The notes under the pieces are model-generated. The model ran no database searches. It had not been told where the DNA came from and was given only the letters and a program-made list of their open reading frames with translations. This document shows positions 1-7,604 of a DNA stretch of 10,520 nucleotides, piece after piece (positions within the stretch are counted from its first letter, which is position 1; each line of letters opens with the position of its first letter). The position numbers and the translations under genes were made by a program. The stretch comes from RGIG8767 sp964386235 (GTDB lineage: Bacteria > Bacillota > Clostridia > Lachnospirales > Lachnospiraceae): contig CAYLSH010000068.1 of assembly GCA_964386235.1 (NCBI GenBank), forward strand, positions 1-10,520. The letters run 5' to 3'.

Positions 1-110
1 TTATATCCAAACAAGCTGATAAGATTAAGAACTTAGCACAGACGATTGCCAGAATGGAAAAGAGAATTCGAGAATTGGAAGAAAAGGACAAAACATATGG
101 ATATCATTAA
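1..110 (+). CDS. 3' end of an unidentified gene with a C-terminal coiled coil (partial)
   Basis: An open frame runs from the window edge (first full codon at 3) to a TAA at 108-110 and gives 35 residues. They are rich in Lys, Arg, Glu and Gln. Hydrophobic residues I8, L11, I15, M18, I22 and L25 alternate with 3-4 spacing, which is the a/d pattern of a coiled coil. Some glycan-locus methyltransferases, chain-length regulators and glycosyltransferases end this way, but too little is visible to name the protein. The end overlaps the next gene's ATG at 97 by 14 bases, which suggests translational coupling and one shared transcript. I am fairly sure that it is coding and have no view on its function. 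Confidence 0.7.
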   Translation, partial: ISKQADKIKNLAQTIARMEKRIRELEEKDKTYGYH

Positions 111-900
111 GGGAAAAAATGTTACAATAAAAGATGGATGTAAGATTGCGGATCATGTGATTTTAGAGGATGATGTTTTTATTGATTATAATTGCATTAT
201 TCGCGAAAATGTTACAATAAAAAGTGGGACTTATGTTGGACCGAATTGTATTTTGGGGGAATATACCGCAGATTTTTATAAAGACAGGCAGGCAAATAAT
301 AAGCCTTTAGTGATTGGAAGAGAGTCGATTATTCGAAGTGCAAGTATCATTTATTCAGATAGTGAGATTGGAGATTTTTTTCAAACAGGTCATAGAGTCA
401 CGATAAGGGAGAAATCGAAGATAGGGCATCACGTAAGTGTAGGCACATTATCTGATATTCAGGGGGATTGTGTGCTTGGAAATTATGTACGATTACATAG
501 TAATGTACATGTAGGGATGAAATCAAGAATAGAGGATTTTGTGTGGGTATATCCATATGTGGTATTGACAAATGATCCAACTCCGCCTTCAGAGGTATTA
601 GAAGGAGTTATTATAAAAAAGTATGCTATTATTGCTACGGGAAGTGTATTATTGCCAGGAATAACTGTAGAAAGCGATTCTTTAGTAGCAGCAGGAGCGG
701 TTGTAACGAAAGATGTCAAAACCGGAGAAGTGGTGGGTGGTAATCCGGCAAAAGTAATCTCCAGTTTGTCGAAGATAAAGAATCGTGAAACGAATGAAGC
801 GGTTTATCCATGGAGATATACTTTTGACAGAGGCATGCCTTGGGAAGGAATGGGTTATGAGGAGTGGAATATGTCTGATACGGATGATTTGAGCAATTGA
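97..900 (+). CDS. Left-handed beta-helix sugar N-acetyltransferase (FdtC/QdtC-like)
   Basis: This 267-residue protein is built mainly of hexapeptide repeats (roughly residues 5-215), the left-handed beta-helix fold of acetyl-CoA-dependent acyltransferases. Residues such as H99 and H111-H112 in the middle coils are candidates for the catalytic base. The loop NDPTPPS at 159-165 and the GGNPAK turn at 214-219 are typical of this family. The expected reaction is acetylation of the 3-amino group of a dTDP-3-amino-3,6-dideoxyhexose, because a matching ketoisomerase and aminotransferase lie just downstream. I chose ATG 97, preceded by AAAAGG at 82-87. The frame opens earlier at a TTG (46), but that stretch lies inside the upstream coding region and does not resemble the family's N-terminus. 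The exact sugar is inferred. A serine- or other sugar-acyltransferase is possible. Confidence 0.85.
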   Translation: MDIIKGKNVTIKDGCKIADHVILEDDVFIDYNCIIRENVTIKSGTYVGPNCILGEYTADFYKDRQANNKPLVIGRESIIRSASIIYSDSEIGDFFQTGHRVTIREKSKIGHHVSVGTLSDIQGDCVLGNYVRLHSNVHVGMKSRIEDFVWVYPYVVLTNDPTPPSEVLEGVIIKKYAIIATGSVLLPGITVESDSLVAAGAVVTKDVKTGEVVGGNPAKVISSLSKIKNRETNEAVYPWRYTFDRGMPWEGMGYEEWNMSDTDDLSN

Positions 901-919
901 GAATGGAAAAGGGGCGGCA

Positions 920-1975
920 ATGAAGGTACTTTTACTTGGAGAATTTAGTGGCTATTTTAAATATTTAAAAATGGGTTTACAGGATAATGGAGTAGAAGTT
1001 GATTGGTATGCCAGCGGAGATTCCTTCAAAAAAATAAACGGCATGAATGGGGACATTATCGGTAATACAGGTGTAAAAATATGGGATAAGATATTATTCC
1101 CCCTATTTCTTGTCAGTCGTTTGAAAGGTTATGATGTTGTGCAACTGGTAAATCCGTGGATATTTAGTCCATGGATTAACGCCTACCTTATAAAAAAGTT
1201 AAAACGAAATAATAAATTGCTTTGTGTATCTGCAGTCGGTACAGACTATCATGTATATAAATACCAGAAACAAGAGCAGAGAAAGTACGATTATTATTTA
1301 TTAGATGAATGTAAAGACTATGATGTATACTATGCGAAGAGATCCAGGTATATACGTGATCATGAAAAAGTGATAAAATATTGTGATGCAATCATTCCGG
1401 GAAGTTATGAATATGCATTAGCATATCAGGATAACAAAAAGACGATGCCGATCATACACTATCCGATTGATCTGACCGGTGTCAGGTATAAAAGAAATGT
1501 TGTGAATGGGAAGATTGTTTTTTTTCATGGCTTGAGTCGAGAAACTTTTAAAGGAACGAAGTATATTCGAGAAGCTATGGAAATATTGAAAAAAAAATAT
1601 CCAGACGATGTTGAGATCATCATAGATGGAAGGATGCCATTTGATAAATATTTGGAAGTAATGGATAAAGCGAATGTTGTTTTGGATCAGTGTCGTTCAT
1701 ATGGAGTTGGTATAAATGCGCTGATCGCCATGGCACAGGGAAAAGTGGTATTGAGTGGTGCAGAACAGGGAGGAGTAGAGGATTATGAAAATTGCCCTGT
1801 GTTTAATATCACGCCGGATAGCAAACAAATCTTTTCCGTATTGGAGCGGATTGTGCTGCAAAAAGAAAAAATAGCACTTTGGGGAGAACAATCGCGAGGG
1901 TATGTTGAAAAGTATCATGACAGAAAGAAACAGGCAGCAGAGTATTTAAAAGTATGGGAAGATTTGAAGCAGTAG
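920..1975 (+). CDS. GT-B glycosyltransferase, GT4-like, divergent
   Basis: A 351-residue protein with the two-domain GT-B look. The N-terminal Rossmann half starts MKVLLLGEFSG and carries GTDYH near 107-111. The C-terminal donor half has FFHGLSRETFKGT (201-213), a DGR turn (236-238) and the helix YGVGINALIAMAQGKVV (261-277). That last segment aligns with the EGFGxxxxEAMAxGxPV motif of family GT4, but both glutamates of the EX7E motif are replaced (Y261 and I269). It is presumably cytoplasmic and adds one sugar to a lipid-linked glycan. The donor might be the dTDP-aminosugar made by its neighbours, which is a guess from position. ATG 920 follows AAAAGGGG at 907-914. It lies 19 bases after the acetyltransferase stop. 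It is the only recognisable glycosyltransferase in the window. Confidence 0.8.
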   Translation: MKVLLLGEFSGYFKYLKMGLQDNGVEVDWYASGDSFKKINGMNGDIIGNTGVKIWDKILFPLFLVSRLKGYDVVQLVNPWIFSPWINAYLIKKLKRNNKLLCVSAVGTDYHVYKYQKQEQRKYDYYLLDECKDYDVYYAKRSRYIRDHEKVIKYCDAIIPGSYEYALAYQDNKKTMPIIHYPIDLTGVRYKRNVVNGKIVFFHGLSRETFKGTKYIREAMEILKKKYPDDVEIIIDGRMPFDKYLEVMDKANVVLDQCRSYGVGINALIAMAQGKVVLSGAEQGGVEDYENCPVFNITPDSKQIFSVLERIVLQKEKIALWGEQSRGYVEKYHDRKKQAAEYLKVWEDLKQ

Positions 1976-2004
1976 AAACAAGAAGACTTCGTGAAAGGAA
2001 AGGC

Positions 2005-2030
2005 TAGAGAATTAGTCAGTGGGAGAAATG
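2005..2030 (+). promoter_or_regulatory. Start region of the ketoisomerase gene (two candidate starts)
   Basis: Two in-frame starts exist, GTG at 2019 and ATG at 2028. GGGAG (2021-2025) ends only two bases before the ATG, an unusually short spacing, while the GTG has a weak AGAG at 2006-2009. I prefer the ATG because it gives residue numbering identical to my recollection of characterised FdtA (active-site histidines at 49 and 51). Confidence 0.4.
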
Positions 2031-2435
2031 CAGATAGTAAAGTATGTTTTTCAACAACATGGGGATGAACGTGGCAGTTTAGTGGCATTAGAGGAATTTA
2101 AAGACATCCCATTTGAAATAAAAAGGGTATATTACATGTACGACACAGCAGAAGGTGTACATAGAGGGTTTCATGCCCATAAAAATCTGGAACAGATCTT
2201 GGTGTGTATTCATGGCAGTTGCAAGATAAAATTAGATAATGGATATGAACAGAAGGTAGTGTCGTTAGAGAAACCATACGAGGGACTTCATGTTAAGAGT
2301 AATATGTGGAGAGAAATGTATGATTTTTCAGAAGATGCAGTTTTGATGGTGTTGGCATCCGAGTATTATGATGAAAAAGATTATATACGGGATTACGAGA
2401 CTTTTTTAAGATCAGTCAAAGGAAATCAGGAATAG
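2028..2435 (+). CDS. fdtA: dTDP-4-keto-6-deoxyhexose 3,4-ketoisomerase (FdtA/QdtA family)
   Basis: A 135-residue cupin-fold (WxcM-like) isomerase. It should shift the keto group of dTDP-4-keto-6-deoxyglucose from C4 to C3, giving the substrate for a 3-aminotransferase. Recognisable segments are DERGSLVALEE (13-23), IKRVYY (31-36), RGFHAHKNLEQILVC with H49 and H51 (the catalytic histidine pair of the family), WREMYDFS (94-101) and VLASEYYDEKDYIR near 108-121. Length and motif spacing match FdtA of Aneurinibacillus as I remember it. FdtA and QdtA enzymes differ in C4 stereochemistry; this protein has an FdtA-like Arg at 15 but a QdtA-like Arg at 95, so the product (galacto or gluco) is open and the symbol is provisional. 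The TAG stop abuts the next ATG directly. RmlA and RmlB, needed to make the substrate, are not in the window. Confidence 0.88.
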   Translation: MQIVKYVFQQHGDERGSLVALEEFKDIPFEIKRVYYMYDTAEGVHRGFHAHKNLEQILVCIHGSCKIKLDNGYEQKVVSLEKPYEGLHVKSNMWREMYDFSEDAVLMVLASEYYDEKDYIRDYETFLRSVKGNQE

Positions 2436-3542
2436 ATGAAGAAGATAGAGTATTTAGATTTGAAAAGAATACATGAGCCGATGCGTAAAGAGATTGACCT
2501 GGCAGTAGCGAATGTATTGGATGACAGTTGGTATATACAAGGAAAATATTGCACAGAATTTGAGAGAGCATTTGCCGAATATTGCGGTACGAAATATTGT
2601 GTGGGTGTAGGGAACGGATTGGATGCGATCCGTCTCATATTGGAAGGATATGGGATTGGAGCAGGAGATGAGGTGATCGTACCGGCGCATACATTCATCG
2701 CAACTGCACTGGCAGTGAGTTATGTGGGTGCAATACCTGTGTTTGCAGATGTAGACAGTCGGACGTGTAACTTAGATCCAACGCAGATCCCTAAAAAAAT
2801 CACTTCCAAGACGAAGGCGATCATTGCGGTTCATTTGTATGGGCGGATGGCTGATGTCAGGGAGATCAAGAAAATTGCAGATGAGCATAACATAAAACTG
2901 ATAGAAGATGCAGCACAGGCACATGGAGCAGGAAAAGACGGACAAAAAGTAGGAAATCTTGCAGATGCGGCAGCGTTCAGTTTTTATCCGGGGAAAAATT
3001 TAGGTGCTCTGGGAGATGGAGGTGCTGTAACAACAAACGATCCGGAACTTGCGGATAGGATAAGGGCACTTGGATGCTATGGCTCTCATGTCAAGTATGA
3101 GCATATTTATAAGGGGTATAATTCTAGGCTGGATGAAATGCAAGCAGCAATTATGTTGAAGAAGTTAAACTATTTAGATGAATGGAACAAGGAACGACAA
3201 AGAATTGCATTCCGATATTGCTCAGAAATTAAAAACGAAAACGTAAAACTTCCGGAGTACAATGAAGTGTGTCCGGAAGAAAATGTCTGGCATGTTTTTC
3301 CGGTTTTAGTAGAAAATAGGAAAAAATTTATTCAATATATGGAAGATAGTAATATTGGACACAATGTCCACTATCCGAAACCGATTATGGATCAGGGGGC
3401 ATATCTGGATATGGGAATTTCCTCCGAGGAATATCCGATCACAAAAAGGATATGTGCACAGGAAGTCAGTATTCCATTATACCCTGGTTTACAGGAGGAA
3501 GAAGTTCAGTATATCATTGATGTGATCAATCGATATAGTTAG
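2436..3542 (+). CDS. fdtB: PLP-dependent sugar 3-aminotransferase (DegT/DnrJ/EryC1/StrS family, FdtB/QdtB-like)
   Basis: A 368-residue full-length fold-type I aminotransferase of the DegT/DnrJ/EryC1/StrS family. It should transfer an amino group, usually from glutamate, to the 3-keto sugar nucleotide produced by the preceding ketoisomerase. Visible landmarks are the N-terminal YLDLKR, GVGNGLDAIRL (57-67), VIVPAHTFIATALA (80-93), EDAAQAHGA (157-165) with D158 placed to bind the pyridine nitrogen, and SFYPGKNLGALGDGGA (182-197) with K187 as the PLP lysine. Near the C-terminus VHYPKPI contributes to the substrate site. The ATG begins immediately after the ketoisomerase stop, with CAGG at 2427-2430 as a weak ribosome site inside that gene. 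Family assignment is firm. The 3-amino specificity comes from the FdtA-type neighbour, and the symbol is used on that basis. Confidence 0.9.
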   Translation: MKKIEYLDLKRIHEPMRKEIDLAVANVLDDSWYIQGKYCTEFERAFAEYCGTKYCVGVGNGLDAIRLILEGYGIGAGDEVIVPAHTFIATALAVSYVGAIPVFADVDSRTCNLDPTQIPKKITSKTKAIIAVHLYGRMADVREIKKIADEHNIKLIEDAAQAHGAGKDGQKVGNLADAAAFSFYPGKNLGALGDGGAVTTNDPELADRIRALGCYGSHVKYEHIYKGYNSRLDEMQAAIMLKKLNYLDEWNKERQRIAFRYCSEIKNENVKLPEYNEVCPEENVWHVFPVLVENRKKFIQYMEDSNIGHNVHYPKPIMDQGAYLDMGISSEEYPITKRICAQEVSIPLYPGLQEEEVQYIIDVINRYS

Positions 3543-3550
3543 GAAAAAAT

Positions 3551-5287
3551 ATGAGTAGTGTAAAAAAGGCTTTTTCGGTATTTAACAGAAAACAAAAATG
3601 GAAATTGGTATGGATGGTTGTTATTATCCTGATAGGTTCTTTGGCGGAATTGCTTGGTGTAACTGCAATATTACCGTTTATTAATGTTGCATTGAATCCG
3701 GATTCTATATTTGAAAACGGTATCATGTCAACTGTGTATGAAGCGCTTGACTTACATTCGACAAATGAATTTCTACTCCTTTTGGGCGTGCTCTTGATCA
3801 TCATTTATATAGTAAAAAACCTATATGTTATCTATATGAATAATCATATGTACAAATTTTCATATCGATGTCAAAAGGAACTGGCAAGCCGACTTTTGGT
3901 TTCCTATATGAAACAGCCATATAGTTTTTTTTCATCGCATAATAGTGCAGATTTTGTACGAAATCTTAATCATGATACAATTCTTTTTTTTGAAACCGTA
4001 ATTGCAAGTTTACAACTTTTTGCAGAAGTATTAGTCTGTGGTCTGTTGGGTATGACTTTATTAGTATTAGAACCAACCTTAATAGTGGGAGTTGGGGTGT
4101 TACTAGGGTTATTCGTACTTACTGTTTACCGATATCTGAAACAATGTTTAGAGCAAAAGGGAAGAGAGTGCCGTGGGCACAGAGCACAATTAAACAAATG
4201 GGTTCTGGAGGCCACGGGTGGAATCAAAGAAACAAAAATTTTAGGAAAAGAGCAGTTTTTTATAGAACAGTATGAAGGAGTTTATGAACTGTTTGCAGAA
4301 GATTACAGACGATACAAAATGTATTCTTTTTTGCCGAAACCCCTAATGGAGGCGCTTTGTGTCTGTGCCATGCTGTTAGTTGTTGTGATCAAGATCATAA
4401 GTGGTACGGATATGTCTCAGTTTCTACCGGTATTGTCTGTATTTGCCGTGGCAATTTTCAGGATGCTGCCATCTTTTAACAGGATTACGTCTTATGTGAG
4501 TCTGATCATGTTTAACCGTTCCAGCGTGGATGCAATTTGTAATGATTTAAGTGAAGTGGAAAATGAAAACGATATATCGTTTGATGATAATGACGCAGGA
4601 GAAGTTAGATTCGAGGATAAAATTGAACTTAATGCTATATCATTTCGTTATCCGGGGGCAGAGGAGAATGTTGTTACAGACATTAGTTTAGTGATACCGA
4701 AAGGAAAGTCGGTGGCTTTTATAGGGGCATCCGGAGCAGGGAAAACAACGCTGGCGGATATTGTTCTGGGTGTATTGTCGGCACAGGAGGGAGAAATCTT
4801 GGTTGATGGTGCACCGATCAATGCACTATCACGTGCATGGCATAAAAAGGTCGGCTATATACCACAAAGTATATTTTTGATGGATGACTCAATTAGAAAC
4901 AATATTGCTTTTGGAGAAGAAGTTACCAAGATTAAAGAAGAACAGGTACAGGCAGCATTAGAAGGAGCACAACTCAAAGAATTTATAGATTCTTTGCCGG
5001 AAGGACTGGATACTGTTATAGGAGAGGGCGGAGTACGCTTATCCGGTGGACAACGACAGCGTATTGGAATAGCCAGAGCGTTGTATTTTAATCCGGAAAT
5101 TTTGGTTTTGGATGAGGCCACTTCCGCGTTGGATAATGATACAGAGAAAGCGGTTATGGATGCGATTGATAAGTTGGCAGGGACCAAAACGCTGGTGATC
5201 ATAGCGCATCGTTTATCAACGATCAAAAATTGCAATATTGTATACGAAATAAAAGACGGGCGAGTAGGGGTAAAAAAGGATGAATAG
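3551..5287 (+). CDS. ABC half-transporter, MsbA/PglK-type glycolipid flippase
   Basis: A 578-residue half-transporter with a transmembrane domain (about residues 1-325) followed by a nucleotide-binding domain (about 355-575). Hydrophobic helices appear near 18-48, 74-96, 152-172, 175-193, 266-284 and 290-306. The ATPase motifs are complete: Walker A GASGAGKTT (392-400), Q-loop Q439, signature LSGGQ (497-501), Walker B EILVLDE (516-522) and switch His H553. It should work as a homodimer in the cytoplasmic membrane. Such proteins in glycan loci (PglK, MsbA-like) flip lipid-linked oligosaccharides or export lipids; the glycan assignment comes from context. The start has a good site (AGGAAAAA at 3541-3548), formed partly by the upstream stop codon. 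The 3' end overlaps the next gene by 8 bases. Confidence 0.9.
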   Translation: MSSVKKAFSVFNRKQKWKLVWMVVIILIGSLAELLGVTAILPFINVALNPDSIFENGIMSTVYEALDLHSTNEFLLLLGVLLIIIYIVKNLYVIYMNNHMYKFSYRCQKELASRLLVSYMKQPYSFFSSHNSADFVRNLNHDTILFFETVIASLQLFAEVLVCGLLGMTLLVLEPTLIVGVGVLLGLFVLTVYRYLKQCLEQKGRECRGHRAQLNKWVLEATGGIKETKILGKEQFFIEQYEGVYELFAEDYRRYKMYSFLPKPLMEALCVCAMLLVVVIKIISGTDMSQFLPVLSVFAVAIFRMLPSFNRITSYVSLIMFNRSSVDAICNDLSEVENENDISFDDNDAGEVRFEDKIELNAISFRYPGAEENVVTDISLVIPKGKSVAFIGASGAGKTTLADIVLGVLSAQEGEILVDGAPINALSRAWHKKVGYIPQSIFLMDDSIRNNIAFGEEVTKIKEEQVQAALEGAQLKEFIDSLPEGLDTVIGEGGVRLSGGQRQRIGIARALYFNPEILVLDEATSALDNDTEKAVMDAIDKLAGTKTLVIIAHRLSTIKNCNIVYEIKDGRVGVKKDE

Positions 5288-6278
5288 TATCGATCATCAA
5301 TATGTGTGTGTACTGGGCTACGGTTGGTCCGGCTCCAGTGCAGTGGTTGATCTGTTAAAAGAATTTGAAGGAAATTGGGATCCGGAAGTAGAATTCCGTA
5401 TTTTAAAAGATCCGCATGGAGTGATGGATTTGGAGCATACACTGGTGGACCAGTGGGATGCACTCAATGTAGATATCGCATTGAAAGATTTTTTGGATTT
5501 TGCATCGTTTATGAATGAAAATGAAGGAAAATTTAAACGAGGACTTAGTTATGCTAAATCCTTCAATGGAAAATTCATGGATAAAACGGTAGAATTTGTA
5601 AATGATATAGTTAATTATGAATTCAAGGGATTTTGGTGGATATTTCATTATAGAGAAAACTATATTAAATGGTTGATTAAAAAGATCATTAACAAATTTA
5701 TTCGTCAAAAATATGAGAAAATGATGTTCTTTTCCGATTTAACAAGGGAGGAGTTTTATCAGGCAGTAAGAAAATATGTGAACAGTCTGATAGAAGTTGT
5801 TTCCTCAGATCAAAAATACCGCAATATTGTACTGGATCAAGCTGTACCGGTGCAACATGCAGGCAAGGCATTCGATTATTTAGATAACGCAAAAGTTATT
5901 ATTGTTGATCGGGATCCCAGAGACATCTATTGTGACCTTGTGGAGTTGGAAAAATTAGTAGGTCGTGATATTGCCCAGACGCACGATGTTTCTAAATATG
6001 TAAAATGGCATAAGAAGTATCGGGAGAATGATCATATTCAAGATGACCGGATTTTAAGGATCCGGTTTGAAGATTTGGTTTTGCATTATGAAGATACCGT
6101 AAAACAGATCATTGATTTTATCGGGGACGTTGAAATGAAGCATATTACTCCATTAAAGCACTTTGATCCGGCTGTTTCCAAGAAGAACATAGGGAAATAT
6201 AAGAATTTTCCATATCAGGATGAAATACGCATTTTAGAAGAGGAGTTGCGGGAATATCTCTATCCCTTGGATGAATAG
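5280..6278 (+). CDS. Sulfotransferase-family protein with atypical donor site
   Basis: A 332-residue protein with the layout of a PAPS-dependent sulfotransferase. There is a P-loop-like GYGWSGSS at 13-20, a strand plus RDPRD at 207-215 matching the 3'-phosphate-binding region, and a C-terminal FEDLV helix motif (263-267) followed by IIDFIG (277-282) and NIGKYKN (303-309), where sulfotransferases close over the nucleotide. Two expected residues are missing: the P-loop has W16 where a Lys or Arg normally contacts the donor 5' phosphate, and D219 sits eight residues after R211 where a Ser normally binds the 3' phosphate. It probably modifies the glycan, but sulfation is not assured and no PAPS-synthesis gene is nearby. 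The ATG at 5280 overlaps the ABC gene, with AGGGG at 5266-5270 as ribosome site. Twelve bases separate it from the PEP mutase gene. Confidence 0.65.
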   Translation: MNSIDHQYVCVLGYGWSGSSAVVDLLKEFEGNWDPEVEFRILKDPHGVMDLEHTLVDQWDALNVDIALKDFLDFASFMNENEGKFKRGLSYAKSFNGKFMDKTVEFVNDIVNYEFKGFWWIFHYRENYIKWLIKKIINKFIRQKYEKMMFFSDLTREEFYQAVRKYVNSLIEVVSSDQKYRNIVLDQAVPVQHAGKAFDYLDNAKVIIVDRDPRDIYCDLVELEKLVGRDIAQTHDVSKYVKWHKKYRENDHIQDDRILRIRFEDLVLHYEDTVKQIIDFIGDVEMKHITPLKHFDPAVSKKNIGKYKNFPYQDEIRILEEELREYLYPLDE

Positions 6279-6282
6279 GAGG
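6277..6282 (+). promoter_or_regulatory. Perfect Shine-Dalgarno site (AGGAGG) for the PEP mutase gene
   Basis: AGGAGG overlaps the TAG stop (6276-6278) of the sulfotransferase-like gene and lies eight bases before the ATG at 6291. It is the strongest ribosome site in the window, which suggests the phosphonate module is translated well and its first gene need not depend on coupling. Confidence 0.8.
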
Positions 6283-6290
6283 CAGTAAGA

Positions 6291-7604
6291 ATGACAGAAT
6301 CGAAAGAAAAAACAGTATATATGGGATTTTCCACTGATATGGTGCATAGCGGTCACATTGCTATTATCCAAAAGGCTGCAAAATTAGGGAAAGTGATCGT
6401 GGGGATATTGTCTGATGAAGCCGTTGCCAGTTACAAAAGATATCCTTTGTTGCCGTATGCTGAGCGTAAAACGCTGTTTGAGAACATTAAAGGTGTTGAC
6501 AGAGTTGTAGAGCAGACGGAATTGAGTTATCGTAAGAATCTGGAAAGTTTGAGACCGGATTATGTGGTGCATGGAGATGACTGGAAAGAAGGATTTCAAA
6601 AGCCGGTTCGTGACGAAGTGATAGAGGTGTTAGAAAGTTATGGCGGACAGTTAGTAGAGTATCCATATACAGAGGATGATAAATTTAAGGAATTAGAAAA
6701 ACGCGCAAGAGCAGAGTTGTCCCTGCCGGATATGCGAAGAGCCAGACTTAGAAAAATGATAGCCATGAAGGGCTTAGTGACTGCGATAGAGACGCACAGT
6801 GGTGTGACCGGTTTGCTTGCAGAAAAAACAACGGTTTATCAGGATGGTAAAGCGATACAGTTTGATGCTATGTGGGTATCCAGTTTGTGTGATTCAACGG
6901 CAAAAGGCAAGCCGGACATTGAACTTGTAGATATGACGTCACGGTTTCGGACGATTGATGATATTATGGAGGTTACTACAAAACCGATCATATTTGATGG
7001 GGATACAGGCGGACAGACGGAACATTTCGTTTATACGGTAAAGACATTAGAGCGCATGGGCGTATCCATGGTGATCATTGAAGATAAGACGGGACTCAAG
7101 AAGAACTCGTTATTTGGTACGGAAGTGGAGCAGACACAGGATTCCGTTGAAAATTTCTGTGCAAAGATTTCTGCCGGAAAGAAGGCTCAAAAGACAAAAG
7201 ATTTTATGATCGTGGCAAGGATTGAAAGCCTTATTTTGGAACGTGGTATGGAAGATGCACTGACACGTGCAAGAGCGTTTGTAGGCGCAGGAGCGGATGG
7301 AATCATGATCCACAGCAGGAAAAAGGAACCGGATGAGATTTTTGAATTTGTAGAACGTTTCAGAGCAGAAGATCCGGTGACACCGATTGTAGTGGTGCCA
7401 ACTTCTTTTAATTCTGTAACGGAAGAAGAATTTAAAGCACGGGGGGTAAATGTTGTGATCTATGCGAATCATTTGACACGCAGCGGATTCCCGGCAATGA
7501 AACGCACGGCGGAAACGATATTGACACATCACAGGGCAAAAGAAGCGGATGAGATGTGTATGCCGATCAAAGAAATATTAACGTTGATTCCAGAGGATTT
7601 GTAA
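6291..7604 (+). CDS. pepM: Phosphoenolpyruvate mutase with N-terminal cytidylyltransferase-like domain
   Basis: A 437-residue two-domain protein. Residues 1-135 resemble TagD-type nucleotidyltransferases: GFSTDMVHSGH (12-22) with the H19-x-G-H22 motif, YAERK (56-60) and VHGDDW (93-98). The TagD signature RTEGISTS is not seen; only PYTEDDK occurs at that place. Residues about 145-437 form a PEP mutase of the isocitrate lyase superfamily: WVSSL (195-199), FDGDTGG (235-241) with metal-site D236 and D238, EDKTGLKKNS (264-273), the EDK-x5-NS signature that separates PEP mutase from its lyase relatives, and R310. The mutase converts PEP to phosphonopyruvate, the committed step of most phosphonate pathways. 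The equilibrium favours PEP, so the decarboxylase encoded downstream is needed to pull it. The stop shares one base with the next ATG. Mutase identity is firm; activity of the N-terminal domain is uncertain. Confidence 0.93.
   Translation: MTESKEKTVYMGFSTDMVHSGHIAIIQKAAKLGKVIVGILSDEAVASYKRYPLLPYAERKTLFENIKGVDRVVEQTELSYRKNLESLRPDYVVHGDDWKEGFQKPVRDEVIEVLESYGGQLVEYPYTEDDKFKELEKRARAELSLPDMRRARLRKMIAMKGLVTAIETHSGVTGLLAEKTTVYQDGKAIQFDAMWVSSLCDSTAKGKPDIELVDMTSRFRTIDDIMEVTTKPIIFDGDTGGQTEHFVYTVKTLERMGVSMVIIEDKTGLKKNSLFGTEVEQTQDSVENFCAKISAGKKAQKTKDFMIVARIESLILERGMEDALTRARAFVGAGADGIMIHSRKKEPDEIFEFVERFRAEDPVTPIVVVPTSFNSVTEEEFKARGVNVVIYANHLTRSGFPAMKRTAETILTHHRAKEADEMCMPIKEILTLIPEDL

Noticed and set aside
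46..96. N-terminal extension of the acetyltransferase from a TTG at 46
   Set aside because: It overlaps the coiled-coil end of the upstream gene in another frame, and ATG 97 has a better ribosome site and a family-like N-terminus.
1589..1597. Run of nine A in the glycosyltransferase gene, and other 7-8 base A or T runs (for example near 3925, 3985 and 8370), as possible phase-variation sites
   Set aside because: The runs are short, common in AT-rich genes, and all frames are intact. Nothing here shows slippage.
1976..2027. Largest gap between genes, considered for a promoter, terminator or small RNA
   Set aside because: About 50 bases, with no inverted repeat followed by T run and no convincing -35/-10 pair. 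It looks like plain operon spacer.
4855..5463. Long minus-strand open frame (202 codons) opposite the end of the ABC gene and the start of the next gene
   Set aside because: It is antisense to the conserved ATPase motifs, its translation has low-complexity Pro, Ser and Ile content, and it resembles no family. It is a shadow of the real genes.
7110..7532. Minus-strand open frame (140 codons) within pepM
   Set aside because: It is rich in Cys, His, Arg and Phe, as expected from reading a conserved gene backwards, and has no recognisable motif.
6291..7604. Isocitrate lyase, methylisocitrate lyase or phosphonopyruvate hydrolase as alternatives for the mutase domain
   Set aside because: The EDK-x5-NS signature and the co-located phosphonopyruvate decarboxylase gene point to PEP mutase.
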